A DNA stretch of 39,933 bases. It comes from a virus. This document shows, piece after piece, positions 30,537 through 38,660 of this stretch. A program made the translations under genes and the position numbers. The stretch is from IMG/VR virus record IMGVR_UViG_3300043570_005602, positions 1 through 39,933 of that record. One strand, 5' to 3'. The stretch's first letter is position 1. Every line of letters begins with the position of its first letter. The notes beneath the pieces are model-generated. The model was given only the letters and a program-made list of their open reading frames with translations. It was not told the origin of the DNA and did no database searches.

Positions 30537-32294
30537 ATGAGCGCCCTTACCGTCACCCTCGGAGCCGATATCACTGCGTTGAAGCGCGCGATGGCGGGAG
30601 CTACCGAACTGGTATCGGCATCCGCACGTCGCATGGGTAAGCTATCGAGCGCCGGACTTGCCGGGATTGGCAAAGGTGGCGCTGCTGCGTTAAGCAAAGG
30701 TTTTTCAGTCGCTGGTGTGGCTCTCAAAGCAGGGCTGGGAGCGGCTTTGGCGGGCGGTGCCGCAGCGGTAGGCGTCGGAGTAAAAGCGGTCAATGCTGCC
30801 GCTGACTTCGAGCAAACCAAGGTCGCATTCTCTACACTCATCGGCGATGCCGCCAAGGCTGAGGAAACGCTGGGCAAACTCCGTGAACTGGGAGCCAAGA
30901 CGCCATTCGAGTTCCCCGAACTTGCTGATGCGGGTCGCAAGTTGATCGCATTCGGAGAATCTGCCGACTCGGTGCCTGAGACACTTCGACGGATCGGTGA
31001 CGTGTCTGCCGGTGTTCAAGCACCAGTCAATGAAATCGCGGAACTTTACGGCAAGGCCCGAGTGCAAGGTCGCTTGTTCGCCGAGGACATCAACCAACTC
31101 ACGGGGCGAGGCATCCCGATTATTCAGGAACTGGCGAAGCAATTTGGTGTGTCGGATTCCGAAGTGAAAAAGCTGGTCGAATCCGGGAAGGTTGGTTTCC
31201 CGAACATCGAACGCGCATTTATGGATATGACCTCACAGGGTGGCAAGTTCTCCGGCATGATGGAGGCGCAGAGCAAAACGACTTCCGGCCTCTTCTCGAC
31301 ACTCAAGGACTCGATCAACGAGGTTTTTCTCACACTCGGTACGCCGATCAACGACGCCATCCGCCCCCTGGTGGAGCAGGCGATTGGGCTGGTGCAGAAA
31401 CTCACGCCTTTGGCCGCAGAAGCAGGCAAGAAAGTGAAAGATGCGGTGATGTTCGTGATCGCAGCATTCAAGAGCGGACAACTCCTTGATCTGATCACCT
31501 CGGGACTGCAGCTCGCGTTTGCCGTGGGCGTGAATGCCTTGACCAACGGCTTTCGTGTGGCGACTGAGTTCTTTTGGAATTTGCTCACCGATGGCGCGAT
31601 GTGGAAGAGTTTAGGGACGACCTTGCTTGGACTTGTGGCCGGCTTCGGTGCCGCCTTGCTGAATGCCTTTCAAACTCCCATCGTCTATCTGCAAGCAGGT
31701 ATGGAGTGGGTGGTAGCGCACCTGATGAAAGGCTTGCTCAAAATCCCGGGCATGAGCGACCTTATGGGATTCGAGCCAGAAGATGTGCAGACGGATTTCG
31801 GCAGAATCTTGCAAGACTGGCAGGAAAGCGGTGCCGAGATGTTTGGCATGAACTTCAAGGAGATGTCCGAAGAAGCGCAGGCATTGCTGGGACAAGGCGC
31901 TCCACAGCTCGGCGAACGTGTTGCGGCAGCGGCCAAGAAGGCAGGCGAAACCACTGGCAGCGAACTCATCGACACCAGCGGTTTGCGGGATAGTTTCGGC
32001 AAACTGGTCACATCGATCCGCGATACTCTGCCGAAGCCCGAGGAGGTCAAGCAAGCGGCCACGGCAGCCGCCAAGGTGACGACGAATACGACGCCTATGG
32101 CACAACCCACAGTATCGAGTCTCTCGCCGATCGTAACCTCACTCGGCAAAGTCGGTGGTGGAGGCTACTCGTCCGGCACGCTGGACGCTCAGCGGGAGAA
32201 CAATCGACTGACCAGCGAGACGAATCGCATTCTCCGTGCCATGAGCGAGCGCATCAAACCGAGTGGTGCCGCATCTGTGACCGCTTTCGGTTGA
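30537..32294 (+). CDS. Tape measure protein
   Basis: The 585-residue protein has the phage tape measure pattern: SADF/AADFEQTKVAFSTLIGD, KTPFEFPELADAGRKLIAFG, LFAEDINQLTGRGIPIIQEL, long Ala/Gly-rich helices and hydrophobic segments (~60-80 and ~330-400). It sets tail length and carries membrane-active parts for DNA entry. By the usual rule of ~0.15 nm per residue, the tail would be roughly 85-90 nm long (estimate). TTGACT lies 19 nt before the start. Confidence 0.9.
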   Translation: MSALTVTLGADITALKRAMAGATELVSASARRMGKLSSAGLAGIGKGGAAALSKGFSVAGVALKAGLGAALAGGAAAVGVGVKAVNAAADFEQTKVAFSTLIGDAAKAEETLGKLRELGAKTPFEFPELADAGRKLIAFGESADSVPETLRRIGDVSAGVQAPVNEIAELYGKARVQGRLFAEDINQLTGRGIPIIQELAKQFGVSDSEVKKLVESGKVGFPNIERAFMDMTSQGGKFSGMMEAQSKTTSGLFSTLKDSINEVFLTLGTPINDAIRPLVEQAIGLVQKLTPLAAEAGKKVKDAVMFVIAAFKSGQLLDLITSGLQLAFAVGVNALTNGFRVATEFFWNLLTDGAMWKSLGTTLLGLVAGFGAALLNAFQTPIVYLQAGMEWVVAHLMKGLLKIPGMSDLMGFEPEDVQTDFGRILQDWQESGAEMFGMNFKEMSEEAQALLGQGAPQLGERVAAAAKKAGETTGSELIDTSGLRDSFGKLVTSIRDTLPKPEEVKQAATAAAKVTTNTTPMAQPTVSSLSPIVTSLGKVGGGGYSSGTLDAQRENNRLTSETNRILRAMSERIKPSGAASVTAFG

Positions 32295-32312
32295 CGCCGT
32301 GCCCCGGCGTGT

Positions 32313-33035
32313 ATGCCGACACACGTTTCCATTCAACCCGGACGCCTCTATCCGCAGCCAGGCTACACCGTTCAGGTCGATAAAGAGGGCAAGTGGACAG
32401 CCACGCAAGTTTTCCTGTGCCATCGGAATTCTGCTGTGCAACTCATGCCTCGCCCAGGCACCATTCACCCGGAAATCGGATTCATTGCCGTCGCCCAGGC
32501 CACAGTGAACTTCACCGAGGGCGACCTCGCGGAAATCACCTGCCACTATGCGGGCGCAGAGCCCAAAGAGAATGAGAAAGAGAATGCCGTTTACACCATG
32601 GGACTCTCGCTTGCCGAGGAACCATTGCTCAGTCACAAACGCTACAAGGAGCTCGCTGCAAAGGAGCTGGAGGCGCTCCAGTTGATTCAGTCTGGCAAGG
32701 ACAAAGACGACCAGGGGAACAAGCTGCGGGACAAAGTCGAAAGCCAACGAGGCAAGGAGGCACTGAACAAGATCGAGCGCGGCCAGACAAGTTATTACAG
32801 CCCTCGCGTGACTTGGAAAGAAAGCTGGGTGAGAGACAAGGCCGTCAAGGCCGCGGAGCTCAACAACATTGGCAAGATCGACGAGCCTCTCGGCCCCGTG
32901 CCGCCTCTGGCCGGTGGTCGCAACTGGTTGCTCAATGGCGCTACTCAGACGCAGGACGGCAAAGCGTTTCGCATCGAAATGGAGTGGCTCGCCAGTGACC
33001 GTGGCGGCTGGGATACAGAAATTTACATCGACTGA
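32313..33035 (+). CDS. Tail protein of unknown type
   Basis: The 240-residue protein has a beta-rich first ~95 residues (TVNFTEGDLAEITCHYAGAE), a highly charged helical middle (~105-170, KDKDDQGNKLRDKVESQRGK) and a C-terminal part ending in FRIEMEWLASDRGGWDTEIY. No lambda M/L/K/I-like motifs are seen. By order it is a tail tip or fibre-associated protein; I do not recognise the family. TTGACG lies 22 nt before ATG 32313. Confidence 0.7.
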   Translation: MPTHVSIQPGRLYPQPGYTVQVDKEGKWTATQVFLCHRNSAVQLMPRPGTIHPEIGFIAVAQATVNFTEGDLAEITCHYAGAEPKENEKENAVYTMGLSLAEEPLLSHKRYKELAAKELEALQLIQSGKDKDDQGNKLRDKVESQRGKEALNKIERGQTSYYSPRVTWKESWVRDKAVKAAELNNIGKIDEPLGPVPPLAGGRNWLLNGATQTQDGKAFRIEMEWLASDRGGWDTEIYID

Positions 33036-33040
33036 TCGCT

Positions 33041-33961
33041 ATGCGTTTGCCACAAAGGAAAAAGCCGGGTGACCCGATTCTCGCAGCAGACTGGAATCTT
33101 CTGTTGGAGGCAATCGCTGCGCGCACACCTCGTCCGGGGACTGGTCTGGAATTGATCGCCTCATCGGGAGGATTTGCCTATTCCCGCCCATCGCCAACAT
33201 CCACGCCTCACGCAGGACTGCCACCGTTCTCAGTGATCGGCATCGAAAAGGCGGCGAGCAATTATCTGGTGACCATCAAGGAGGGCTGGGTGATTGAGCG
33301 AAAACCCAAGAGCGGCACGAAGCCAGCAGTCAAACTTCACATCCCGAAGGCCGGCGACAAGACACTCGACACGATCCCACGTCCTCAGATTGGCATGGCC
33401 ATCGGGGATACGCTCTGGTGCCGATTTGCCACCGATATGATGGGGGAAATCTCTTATGAGCCGCAGGTTTTTCCTTCCCCGGAAGACCAAGAGGGCAACC
33501 ACTACTACCCCGAAGACCCAGAAGGATCGGGGATGGACGGCAATTACTTCGTCAAGCTCTTCAAGCTCATCGATGACGGCGGATCGCCTGCAGTCGTAGT
33601 GTATCAACAAAGCGACATCGAGCATTGGGCGCAGCTCTGGACTGGCGAAAACCTGGGTGACGGTTCGCGGGTGTTCAAAGAGCACGACGAGGAGGAAAAC
33701 ATCTACAAATTCCGCAGCATTCATCGCCGTGAATCGCAGCATCAGATCGATGTCGTTGAGGAGGACGACGTCATTCGTGTCCAAGGCAACGATAAGGACG
33801 GAACTCTGGTGATCGAAGGAGATTCCAGTTCCAGTGAACCATTTTTGGAATGGCAGGACGGGCTGATGCTCACGGAGGGGGAGAAGAAGTTATTCGTCCG
33901 GGAATTCATGATTTGCGAATACGGCACACCTCGCCCGGTGAAGTTCATCACACTCGACTGA
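33041..33961 (+). CDS. Tail tip/baseplate protein candidate
   Basis: A 306-residue, mixed alpha/beta protein (LPQRKKPGDPILAADWNLLL, then YVFPSPEDQEGNHYYPEDPE-type acidic loops, and SQHQIDVVEEDDVIRVQGND). No family recognised. It lies between the previous tail gene and two further tail genes, 5 nt after the previous stop, so a structural or receptor-interaction role in the tail tip is likely. Confidence 0.65.
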   Translation: MRLPQRKKPGDPILAADWNLLLEAIAARTPRPGTGLELIASSGGFAYSRPSPTSTPHAGLPPFSVIGIEKAASNYLVTIKEGWVIERKPKSGTKPAVKLHIPKAGDKTLDTIPRPQIGMAIGDTLWCRFATDMMGEISYEPQVFPSPEDQEGNHYYPEDPEGSGMDGNYFVKLFKLIDDGGSPAVVVYQQSDIEHWAQLWTGENLGDGSRVFKEHDEEENIYKFRSIHRRESQHQIDVVEEDDVIRVQGNDKDGTLVIEGDSSSSEPFLEWQDGLMLTEGEKKLFVREFMICEYGTPRPVKFITLD

Positions 33962-33963
33962 TT

Positions 33964-34425
33964 ATGGCTCATCTCATCACGCCCATCACCATCGACGGCA
34001 ATCCCTATTGCTGCCAGCCTGCCACTCGCCGCACGGTTGCCATCCTGACGGATGAGGCTTCGGAGTTGGCACCGAACCAGTGGGAAATTTACCGTGCCTA
34101 CCAGGACAGCATACCCAAACAAGGTTCGGTCAAATTTGGCATTTGCTGCGCGACCAATATCGAGATCACCCTCGAAGGAAAAATCGAAACCCTCAATACC
34201 GGATACGACTGGATCCGCGTCTATCACAATGGCGTCGAGGTGTTTTCCCACGAAAGCACCGACACCAGCGATGACCCGGATGATGCCATTGCCGTCGGGC
34301 CATTCGTCGTTTCCCTGCCATTGGAGGATAGGCCGTGCGGTCACATCATCGAAATCACCGGATCGACAGGCGACGGCATCGCCAACAATGACGTATTTTG
34401 GCAGGCCTCCGTGGTCATCAGTTGA
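33964..34425 (+). CDS. Beta-rich tail protein
   Basis: A 153-residue beta-rich protein with TNIEITLEGKIETLNTGYDW and IRVYHNGVEVFSHES, suggesting a beta-sandwich, possibly a carbohydrate- or receptor-binding type. ATG 33964 is 2 nt after the previous stop. The role is inferred from its place next to the fibre gene. Confidence 0.6.
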   Translation: MAHLITPITIDGNPYCCQPATRRTVAILTDEASELAPNQWEIYRAYQDSIPKQGSVKFGICCATNIEITLEGKIETLNTGYDWIRVYHNGVEVFSHESTDTSDDPDDAIAVGPFVVSLPLEDRPCGHIIEITGSTGDGIANNDVFWQASVVIS

Positions 34426-34440
34426 CAGGTGAACAACAGC

Positions 34441-35694
34441 GTGAAGCTCTACGTTGATCTTGAAACGCTGCAACTGATTGAAGGCCCGGGATTCCGTAAT
34501 CCGGTTTCGTCTCTGCGATTCAAGCGTGGCGACGCCGCACAGATCGAGGTGATGTTTCTCGCCGGAGGCATTTCGCCAGTCGTGATTGGCGATCCGATCA
34601 GCCTAGAAATACAATTCGGCATCAAGCCCCGCAATCGCTACGACATCGGCTACCTTGTTCATTCGGCAAGCTGGATTATGCCCGATGCCGAGCCTCCCGT
34701 CTATCGATGCTCGCCTTCGTTCAATACGATCGAACTCGATTCCGCACTCGGCGTTGGATCGTCCACGGGTTCGGAACTTGCGGAAATCACGCTGATGGGT
34801 GAGATCACGTGGAGAACCGGCACCGGTGAGCCAACTTCCACGCGCACGTTTTTGGTAGTGGTCGAAAATGACGTAAATCGGGGAACGGAAGGCGTGCCCA
34901 CGAGTGCGGAGCCTCCTTATCCGGCACCCGAGAGCATCGTGACGACTGCCGCGATCACTGAGGCTCTGGCCAATCACACGAATGCAGCCGACCCGCATCC
35001 GAACTACTTGCGTCACGATGCGCAAGAGTCGCTGAGTCCGGAAGAACAGGCGAATGTACGGGCTGCCATCAACGCTCCGGAGGCTCCTCCTTCGCTGACC
35101 TTGCCGATGCAGAACATCAATGGCGTCTGGCATTCTAGTGTGCTGGATTACACGCCATCGAATAGCATTGATGCTATGTCGGGCGGAACCCCGGGCTGGA
35201 TCGGCAGGCTTGCCTGCTACAACGGAGAAGCATGGATCTGCATCAAGGACGACATGTCGGAAGCGAATGACGGATGGCGTAAACTATTGGTTGCCCTCGC
35301 AGCTCTGCCGCAAGTGACCAACGTCATGATCAATAGCTGGGAGAGCTGGACATCCTTTGGCTACCTCGAAGCCGGGGCCAACTACCATGTGAGGATCGAC
35401 AACTTCAATTCGGTCCCCTACGGGGGAATTTTTGGGATCAGCTATGTCAACTACGGAATGTCATCTGTTTCCAATGTGCAGCTTCTCAATTCCGCCTACA
35501 TCAGTGCAAACATTGCTTCTGGAGCTGACTTCACAGCGGAACTTATCGAGGCTCCACCCAGCGCCAGTGACATTTTTGCAGAGTTCACGTTCACCGCCGA
35601 TTCGTCCTTCGACTGGGCGGGCTACAGCATTTTTTCTTACTTCGGCTCCGGCTACGAAGTGTCCTTTACCGTCACCATCACCCGATTGTCATGA
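34441..35694 (+). CDS. Tail fibre protein
   Basis: The ~417-residue protein contains NAADPHPNYLRHD, the DPHPxY motif typical of tail fibre and collar proteins, followed by a short linker (SLTLPMQNINGVWHSSVLDY) and a C-terminal beta-rich region likely to bind the host surface. GTG 34441 lies 19 nt after TTGACA (34422), the usual spacing in this phage; an in-frame GTG at 34429 would be only 7 nt away. It is the last large tail gene. Confidence 0.8.
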   Translation: MKLYVDLETLQLIEGPGFRNPVSSLRFKRGDAAQIEVMFLAGGISPVVIGDPISLEIQFGIKPRNRYDIGYLVHSASWIMPDAEPPVYRCSPSFNTIELDSALGVGSSTGSELAEITLMGEITWRTGTGEPTSTRTFLVVVENDVNRGTEGVPTSAEPPYPAPESIVTTAAITEALANHTNAADPHPNYLRHDAQESLSPEEQANVRAAINAPEAPPSLTLPMQNINGVWHSSVLDYTPSNSIDAMSGGTPGWIGRLACYNGEAWICIKDDMSEANDGWRKLLVALAALPQVTNVMINSWESWTSFGYLEAGANYHVRIDNFNSVPYGGIFGISYVNYGMSSVSNVQLLNSAYISANIASGADFTAELIEAPPSASDIFAEFTFTADSSFDWAGYSIFSYFGSGYEVSFTVTITRLS

Positions 35695-36083
35695 GTCTAA
35701 CATCACCCAACTACCTTCAACTTCGCACGGCGAAAATCTTGCGTCGCCGCATTCTGGAATCTTCGTGGAAGCAACGGCTTGCCAGGGGGATCACCGTTGA
35801 CGAGCGCACGCTTCGCTGCGAAGAAACCGACCGGAACTCGTTCAGTCAACTGCTTGTCATGCTGGCTGAAGCTGAACGACTCGGGCAACTACCGGCAACA
35901 ATTCCGGTCACCGATCATTCGGGTCAAATCCACATGCTCAGCGTGCCGGACCTTCGCCTACTACTTCTTGCATACGGCAGTGCCTACCAAAGCCTCTGGA
36001 GCCAGAAAGCACAACTGCACGCTGCGATCGAGCAGGCTGAGACAGTAGAAGCCGTGAATCAAATCTCCATCAACTTTCCCTAA
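35691..36083 (+). CDS. DUF4376-like tail-associated protein
   Basis: The 130-residue helical protein has the pattern FSQLLVMLAEAERLGQLPAT ... GQIHMLSVPDLRLLLLAYGS ... LHAAIEQAETVEAVNQI, seen in DUF4376-type phage tail-fibre-end or assembly proteins. It overlaps the fibre gene stop by 4 nt. It may fold the fibre tip or form part of it. Confidence 0.75.
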   Translation: MSLTSPNYLQLRTAKILRRRILESSWKQRLARGITVDERTLRCEETDRNSFSQLLVMLAEAERLGQLPATIPVTDHSGQIHMLSVPDLRLLLLAYGSAYQSLWSQKAQLHAAIEQAETVEAVNQISINFP

Positions 36084-36085
36084 CC

Positions 36086-36274
36086 ATGCGCACACACCTC
36101 GACATCGATTACATTTTCAAAGCCATCATCGGCATTGCCTCACCCGTGATGGGCGTCCTCACCTCACTTCAGCAACAAGTCGAGTGGACCCTGCGCGTAG
36201 CATCCCTAGTCGTCGGTTTGCTGGTCGGCATCATGTCGTTGGTAAGCATGGTGCGCAAGATGCGGAGGAAATAA
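36086..36274 (+). CDS. Small membrane protein (possible holin)
   Basis: The 62-residue protein has two hydrophobic segments (IFKAIIGIASPVMGVLTSL and LRVASLVVGLLVGIMSLVSM) with a basic tail RKMRRK, the layout of a class II holin. It could be an alternative or additional holin to the one beside the endolysin, though no endolysin lies near it. It starts 2 nt after the DUF4376-like gene and is the last gene of the late operon. Confidence 0.65.
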   Translation: MRTHLDIDYIFKAIIGIASPVMGVLTSLQQQVEWTLRVASLVVGLLVGIMSLVSMVRKMRRK

Positions 36275-36390
36275 TGGCGGGTTTGACTTTAATAGGGGGC
36301 GGGAAATCTCCAATTACCGACAAAATGCCGCTTAAAAGTTCGAATAAATGGCAACAATTTACCCAAAAGTGAAATATTTTATCTTTTTTG

Positions 36391-36419
36391 TTGCAAAAGT
36401 ATCTCGTCATAGCTAGGAT
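36391..36419 (+). promoter_or_regulatory. Promoter of the cargo pair
   Basis: TTGCAA (36391-36396), 17 nt, and TAGGAT (36414-36419), each matching 4 of 6 consensus bases, lie in an AT-rich gap before ATG 36430. The gap 36275-36429 shows no other clear element and no good terminator. Confidence 0.5.
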
Positions 36420-36429
36420 TTCTTTCGTG

Positions 36430-37107
36430 ATGTCCGACTCAAATAAATGTATTCTATTGAACAGCGTAGCTCTTGCTTTCCCCCTCGGAGGGGTAAGCGA
36501 ACTAACCAGGAAAATCAGTGCGAGCTACCAGATGGCCTACGACCGGGTGGTTGATGATCACAAAATCTCACCCAATGACGTCAAAATTGCAGTCGGACAC
36601 AAACGCAGGGATTACATCAACACCGATCTAATTCAGTTTGCTGAACAATACCCAAATCTTGTTACTTGGGCCGCAAAAATGGAGGGAGAAGAAGGTTACA
36701 ATAATAGGGTAGAGCTTGAGATCGGTAACTTTCTTGTGACTCACCACCATCACACGAAATCGGATAAAATGCCTGAAAATTTCATCAATCTCTCTGCGCT
36801 ATACAACCAATCAAACGCTAGCCTGAATGACGATTTGCAACTCGAACTATTCCCATCTAAGGAGGTCGTCGGGAATGAGTATCAGAGCAAATTGCTGAAC
36901 TTAATTATTTTGCACGAAAAGAGCAGCGAAGGCCTAGCAGAAGTCGGCAATATCGAATTCGTTTTCCCCAGAAAAAAGACAAAGTTCATCAGCCTTGGTG
37001 TTCATGAACTTGTTAAGAAGCAGGGCGAAATTGCGGATCTAGCTGGGGAGGACTTATTCGATTTCGAGCGTAAAGTTGCCGAAGAATTTAGGAGGATGAT
37101 CGGATGA
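36430..37107 (+). CDS. Unknown partner of the XRE-ImmA/IrrE protein
   Basis: A 225-residue soluble protein (LNSVALAFPLGGVSELTRKI, then DVKIAVGHKRRDYINTDLIQ, FLVTHHHHTKSDKMP) with an unusual run of four histidines; no family recognised. It is AT-rich, overlaps the XRE-ImmA/IrrE gene by 4 nt, and the pair has its own promoter between late genes and integrase, a typical cargo site. By analogy with paired XRE-peptidase systems it may be a toxin or effector controlled by the second gene, but the sequence does not show this. TTG 36388 is a longer alternative start. Confidence 0.75.
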   Translation: MSDSNKCILLNSVALAFPLGGVSELTRKISASYQMAYDRVVDDHKISPNDVKIAVGHKRRDYINTDLIQFAEQYPNLVTWAAKMEGEEGYNNRVELEIGNFLVTHHHHTKSDKMPENFINLSALYNQSNASLNDDLQLELFPSKEVVGNEYQSKLLNLIILHEKSSEGLAEVGNIEFVFPRKKTKFISLGVHELVKKQGEIADLAGEDLFDFERKVAEEFRRMIG

Positions 37108-38300
37108 GAATAGGAGTGGACAATTTCGATTCTAACAGGCTCACCGAAGCACTTCAATTTCGGATGATGACAAAGTCCACACTCGCCCGAGAAATTGAAG
37201 CGAGTCCCGCTGCAATTGCCAGTTACTTGGCATCAAGTAGAAAGCCCAGTCCAGAAGCATTTGAAAAGATTAGCCGTGTGCTTGATTTGCCCAAAAAATT
37301 CTTTCTTGCACCTTCGGGTTCCGTTGGGCTTGAATCCAGCGTGAAACAGTGGAGATCGATCTCCAATCCAAGAAAGTCGGATCGGTTGCGCGGGGAGTCG
37401 CTATTGAGTTGGCAGGTTGAGATCTACTCAATATTTCGTGAAATCTTTGACCTTCCGAGATTTGAACTTTATGACGTCCTTCCTCAATTTGGTGTGCCTG
37501 ACGATTTCAGGGAGATCACAAATGAGCATATCGAAGATGCCGCCAAAAAGTTGCGTGACTATTGGAAAATGGGTGAAATGCCTATCAATAATCTCCTGCG
37601 AACCGCTGAGAAATCAGGAATTGTAGTAGGTGAATTCAACTTGAAAGTTCCTCAACTTGATGCAGTTTCAACTTTCTTCAATGGAGTTCCTTATGTTCTT
37701 TTGAATACGTTTAAGCAATCTGGGGCACGTGCACGCTTTGACCTTGCCCACGAAATCGGACATTTAATATTGCACCGTTCAGTTACTAAAGAAGATTTAT
37801 GTGGCGATGACGGCAAGGCAATTTACGACAGATTGGAAGAGCAAGCTCATTGGTTTGCCGGTGCACTCCTCTTGCCAGCGGAAAGATTTGCGAATGATCT
37901 CTGGGCTCCAACCTTCCGCTGCTTTGAGGATATGAAGGCCAAGTGGAAAGTATCAATTCAGGCAATGATGCATCGTGCGCATGATTTGAATCTCATCACT
38001 GACAAGCAGTACAATTGGTTGAATATTGCTTTGAGTAAAAAGAAGGCAAGGATCATCGAGCCTTTGGATGACGTGATCACGCGCGAATCTATCAGGCTTT
38101 TTCCTAAATGTTTTGAGCGCTATGAGCAAGACTGCGGCAGGTGCCAAATGCTTGATTTGGTTAACCAACTCCCATTCTCCGAAAGAGTTACCGAAGAATT
38201 GTGTGGGCTCGGTTTCGGATACTTCGACGGATTGCGGAGTGAGGGGCATGCAGATAGAGATAATCTCATCACAGTCGATTTCAAGTTGCCGCGAAGTTAG
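37104..38300 (+). CDS. XRE regulator fused to ImmA/IrrE metallopeptidase
   Basis: The 398-residue protein starts with an XRE HTH (LAREIEASPAAIASYLASSR), followed by a linker and an ImmA/IrrE domain with HEIGH (216-220) in FDLAHEIGHLILHR and EEQAHWFAGALLLP as the next conserved helix. Such fusions occur in stress-response and toxin-antitoxin-like pairs and in phage cargo. It is distinct in sequence from the split XRE plus ImmA pair at the left end, and its AT-rich composition indicates separate origin. It may repress its own operon and activate or degrade its partner. Confidence 0.88.
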   Translation: MRIGVDNFDSNRLTEALQFRMMTKSTLAREIEASPAAIASYLASSRKPSPEAFEKISRVLDLPKKFFLAPSGSVGLESSVKQWRSISNPRKSDRLRGESLLSWQVEIYSIFREIFDLPRFELYDVLPQFGVPDDFREITNEHIEDAAKKLRDYWKMGEMPINNLLRTAEKSGIVVGEFNLKVPQLDAVSTFFNGVPYVLLNTFKQSGARARFDLAHEIGHLILHRSVTKEDLCGDDGKAIYDRLEEQAHWFAGALLLPAERFANDLWAPTFRCFEDMKAKWKVSIQAMMHRAHDLNLITDKQYNWLNIALSKKKARIIEPLDDVITRESIRLFPKCFERYEQDCGRCQMLDLVNQLPFSERVTEELCGLGFGYFDGLRSEGHADRDNLITVDFKLPRS

Positions 38301-38307
38301 CTCTAGG

Positions 38308-38332
38308 ATTCGGCGCTAGGAGTAATCCGAAT
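38308..38332. terminator. Weak hairpin between convergent genes
   Basis: ATTCGG (38308-38313) pairs with CCGAAT (38327-38332) around 13 nt in the short gap between the cargo operon and the leftward HTH gene. There is no strong U tract, so termination is only possible. Confidence 0.3.
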
Positions 38333-38343
38333 AGAAAACCTGG

Positions 38344-38607
38344 TTACTTCACCGCATCAACCTGGTATTGCTTGCGCAATGCAGCCAGCACGGCATCGTA
38401 GTCGTAGAGGTAGAACCTTGGGCCGAGGTGGAGATAGGGGATGGTGCGTTTCCGGACCCACTCATCGATGGTGCGTGTGCTGACCGAAAGTCGCTTGGCG
38501 AGTTCTTTCTTTTTGATCAGGGCGCAACCGGGGGCTGCGTTAGCAACTTGTTCGACGGGGTGACTGCTGTTGATCGTGGTGTGGTTTGTTGTAAGGATGG
38601 CTTTCAT
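38344..38607 (-). CDS. Excisionase-like HTH protein
   Basis: The 87-residue product has a MerR/HTH_17-type fold: KKKELAKRLSVSTRTIDEWV, then RKRTIPYLHLGPRFYLYDYD, the usual pattern of phage excisionases and DNA-binding helix-turn-helix regulators. It lies downstream of the integrase on the same strand, 36 nt after it. TTGACA lies 25 nt upstream of its start on the minus strand. It probably directs excision or regulates the integrase. Confidence 0.8.
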   Translation of the reverse strand: MKAILTTNHTTINSSHPVEQVANAAPGCALIKKKELAKRLSVSTRTIDEWVRKRTIPYLHLGPRFYLYDYDAVLAALRKQYQVDAVK

Positions 38608-38640
38608 GATGACGCATGGTTGGAATTGTCAACGCACTGA

Positions 38641-38660
38641 TTGTCATGTCGACATGACAA
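38641..38660. repeat. Perfect 20-bp palindrome, copy 2
   Basis: TTGTCATGTCGACATGACAA is identical to copy 1 at 9757-9776. It overlaps the 3' end of the integrase gene and encodes its last three residues (MST) and stop codon, and it lies just before the excisionase-like gene. Confidence 0.9.

Noticed and set aside
2471-34441. TTGAC motifs as -35 boxes of promoters for each gene
   Set aside because: They lie only 19-24 nt before start codons with no -10 match, and many sit inside tight operons or overlap a stop codon.
9757-38660. The two 20-bp palindromes as attL/attR of a smaller element
   Set aside because: Cutting between them would leave the integrase outside and split the LmbU-like gene; a binding-site role fits better.
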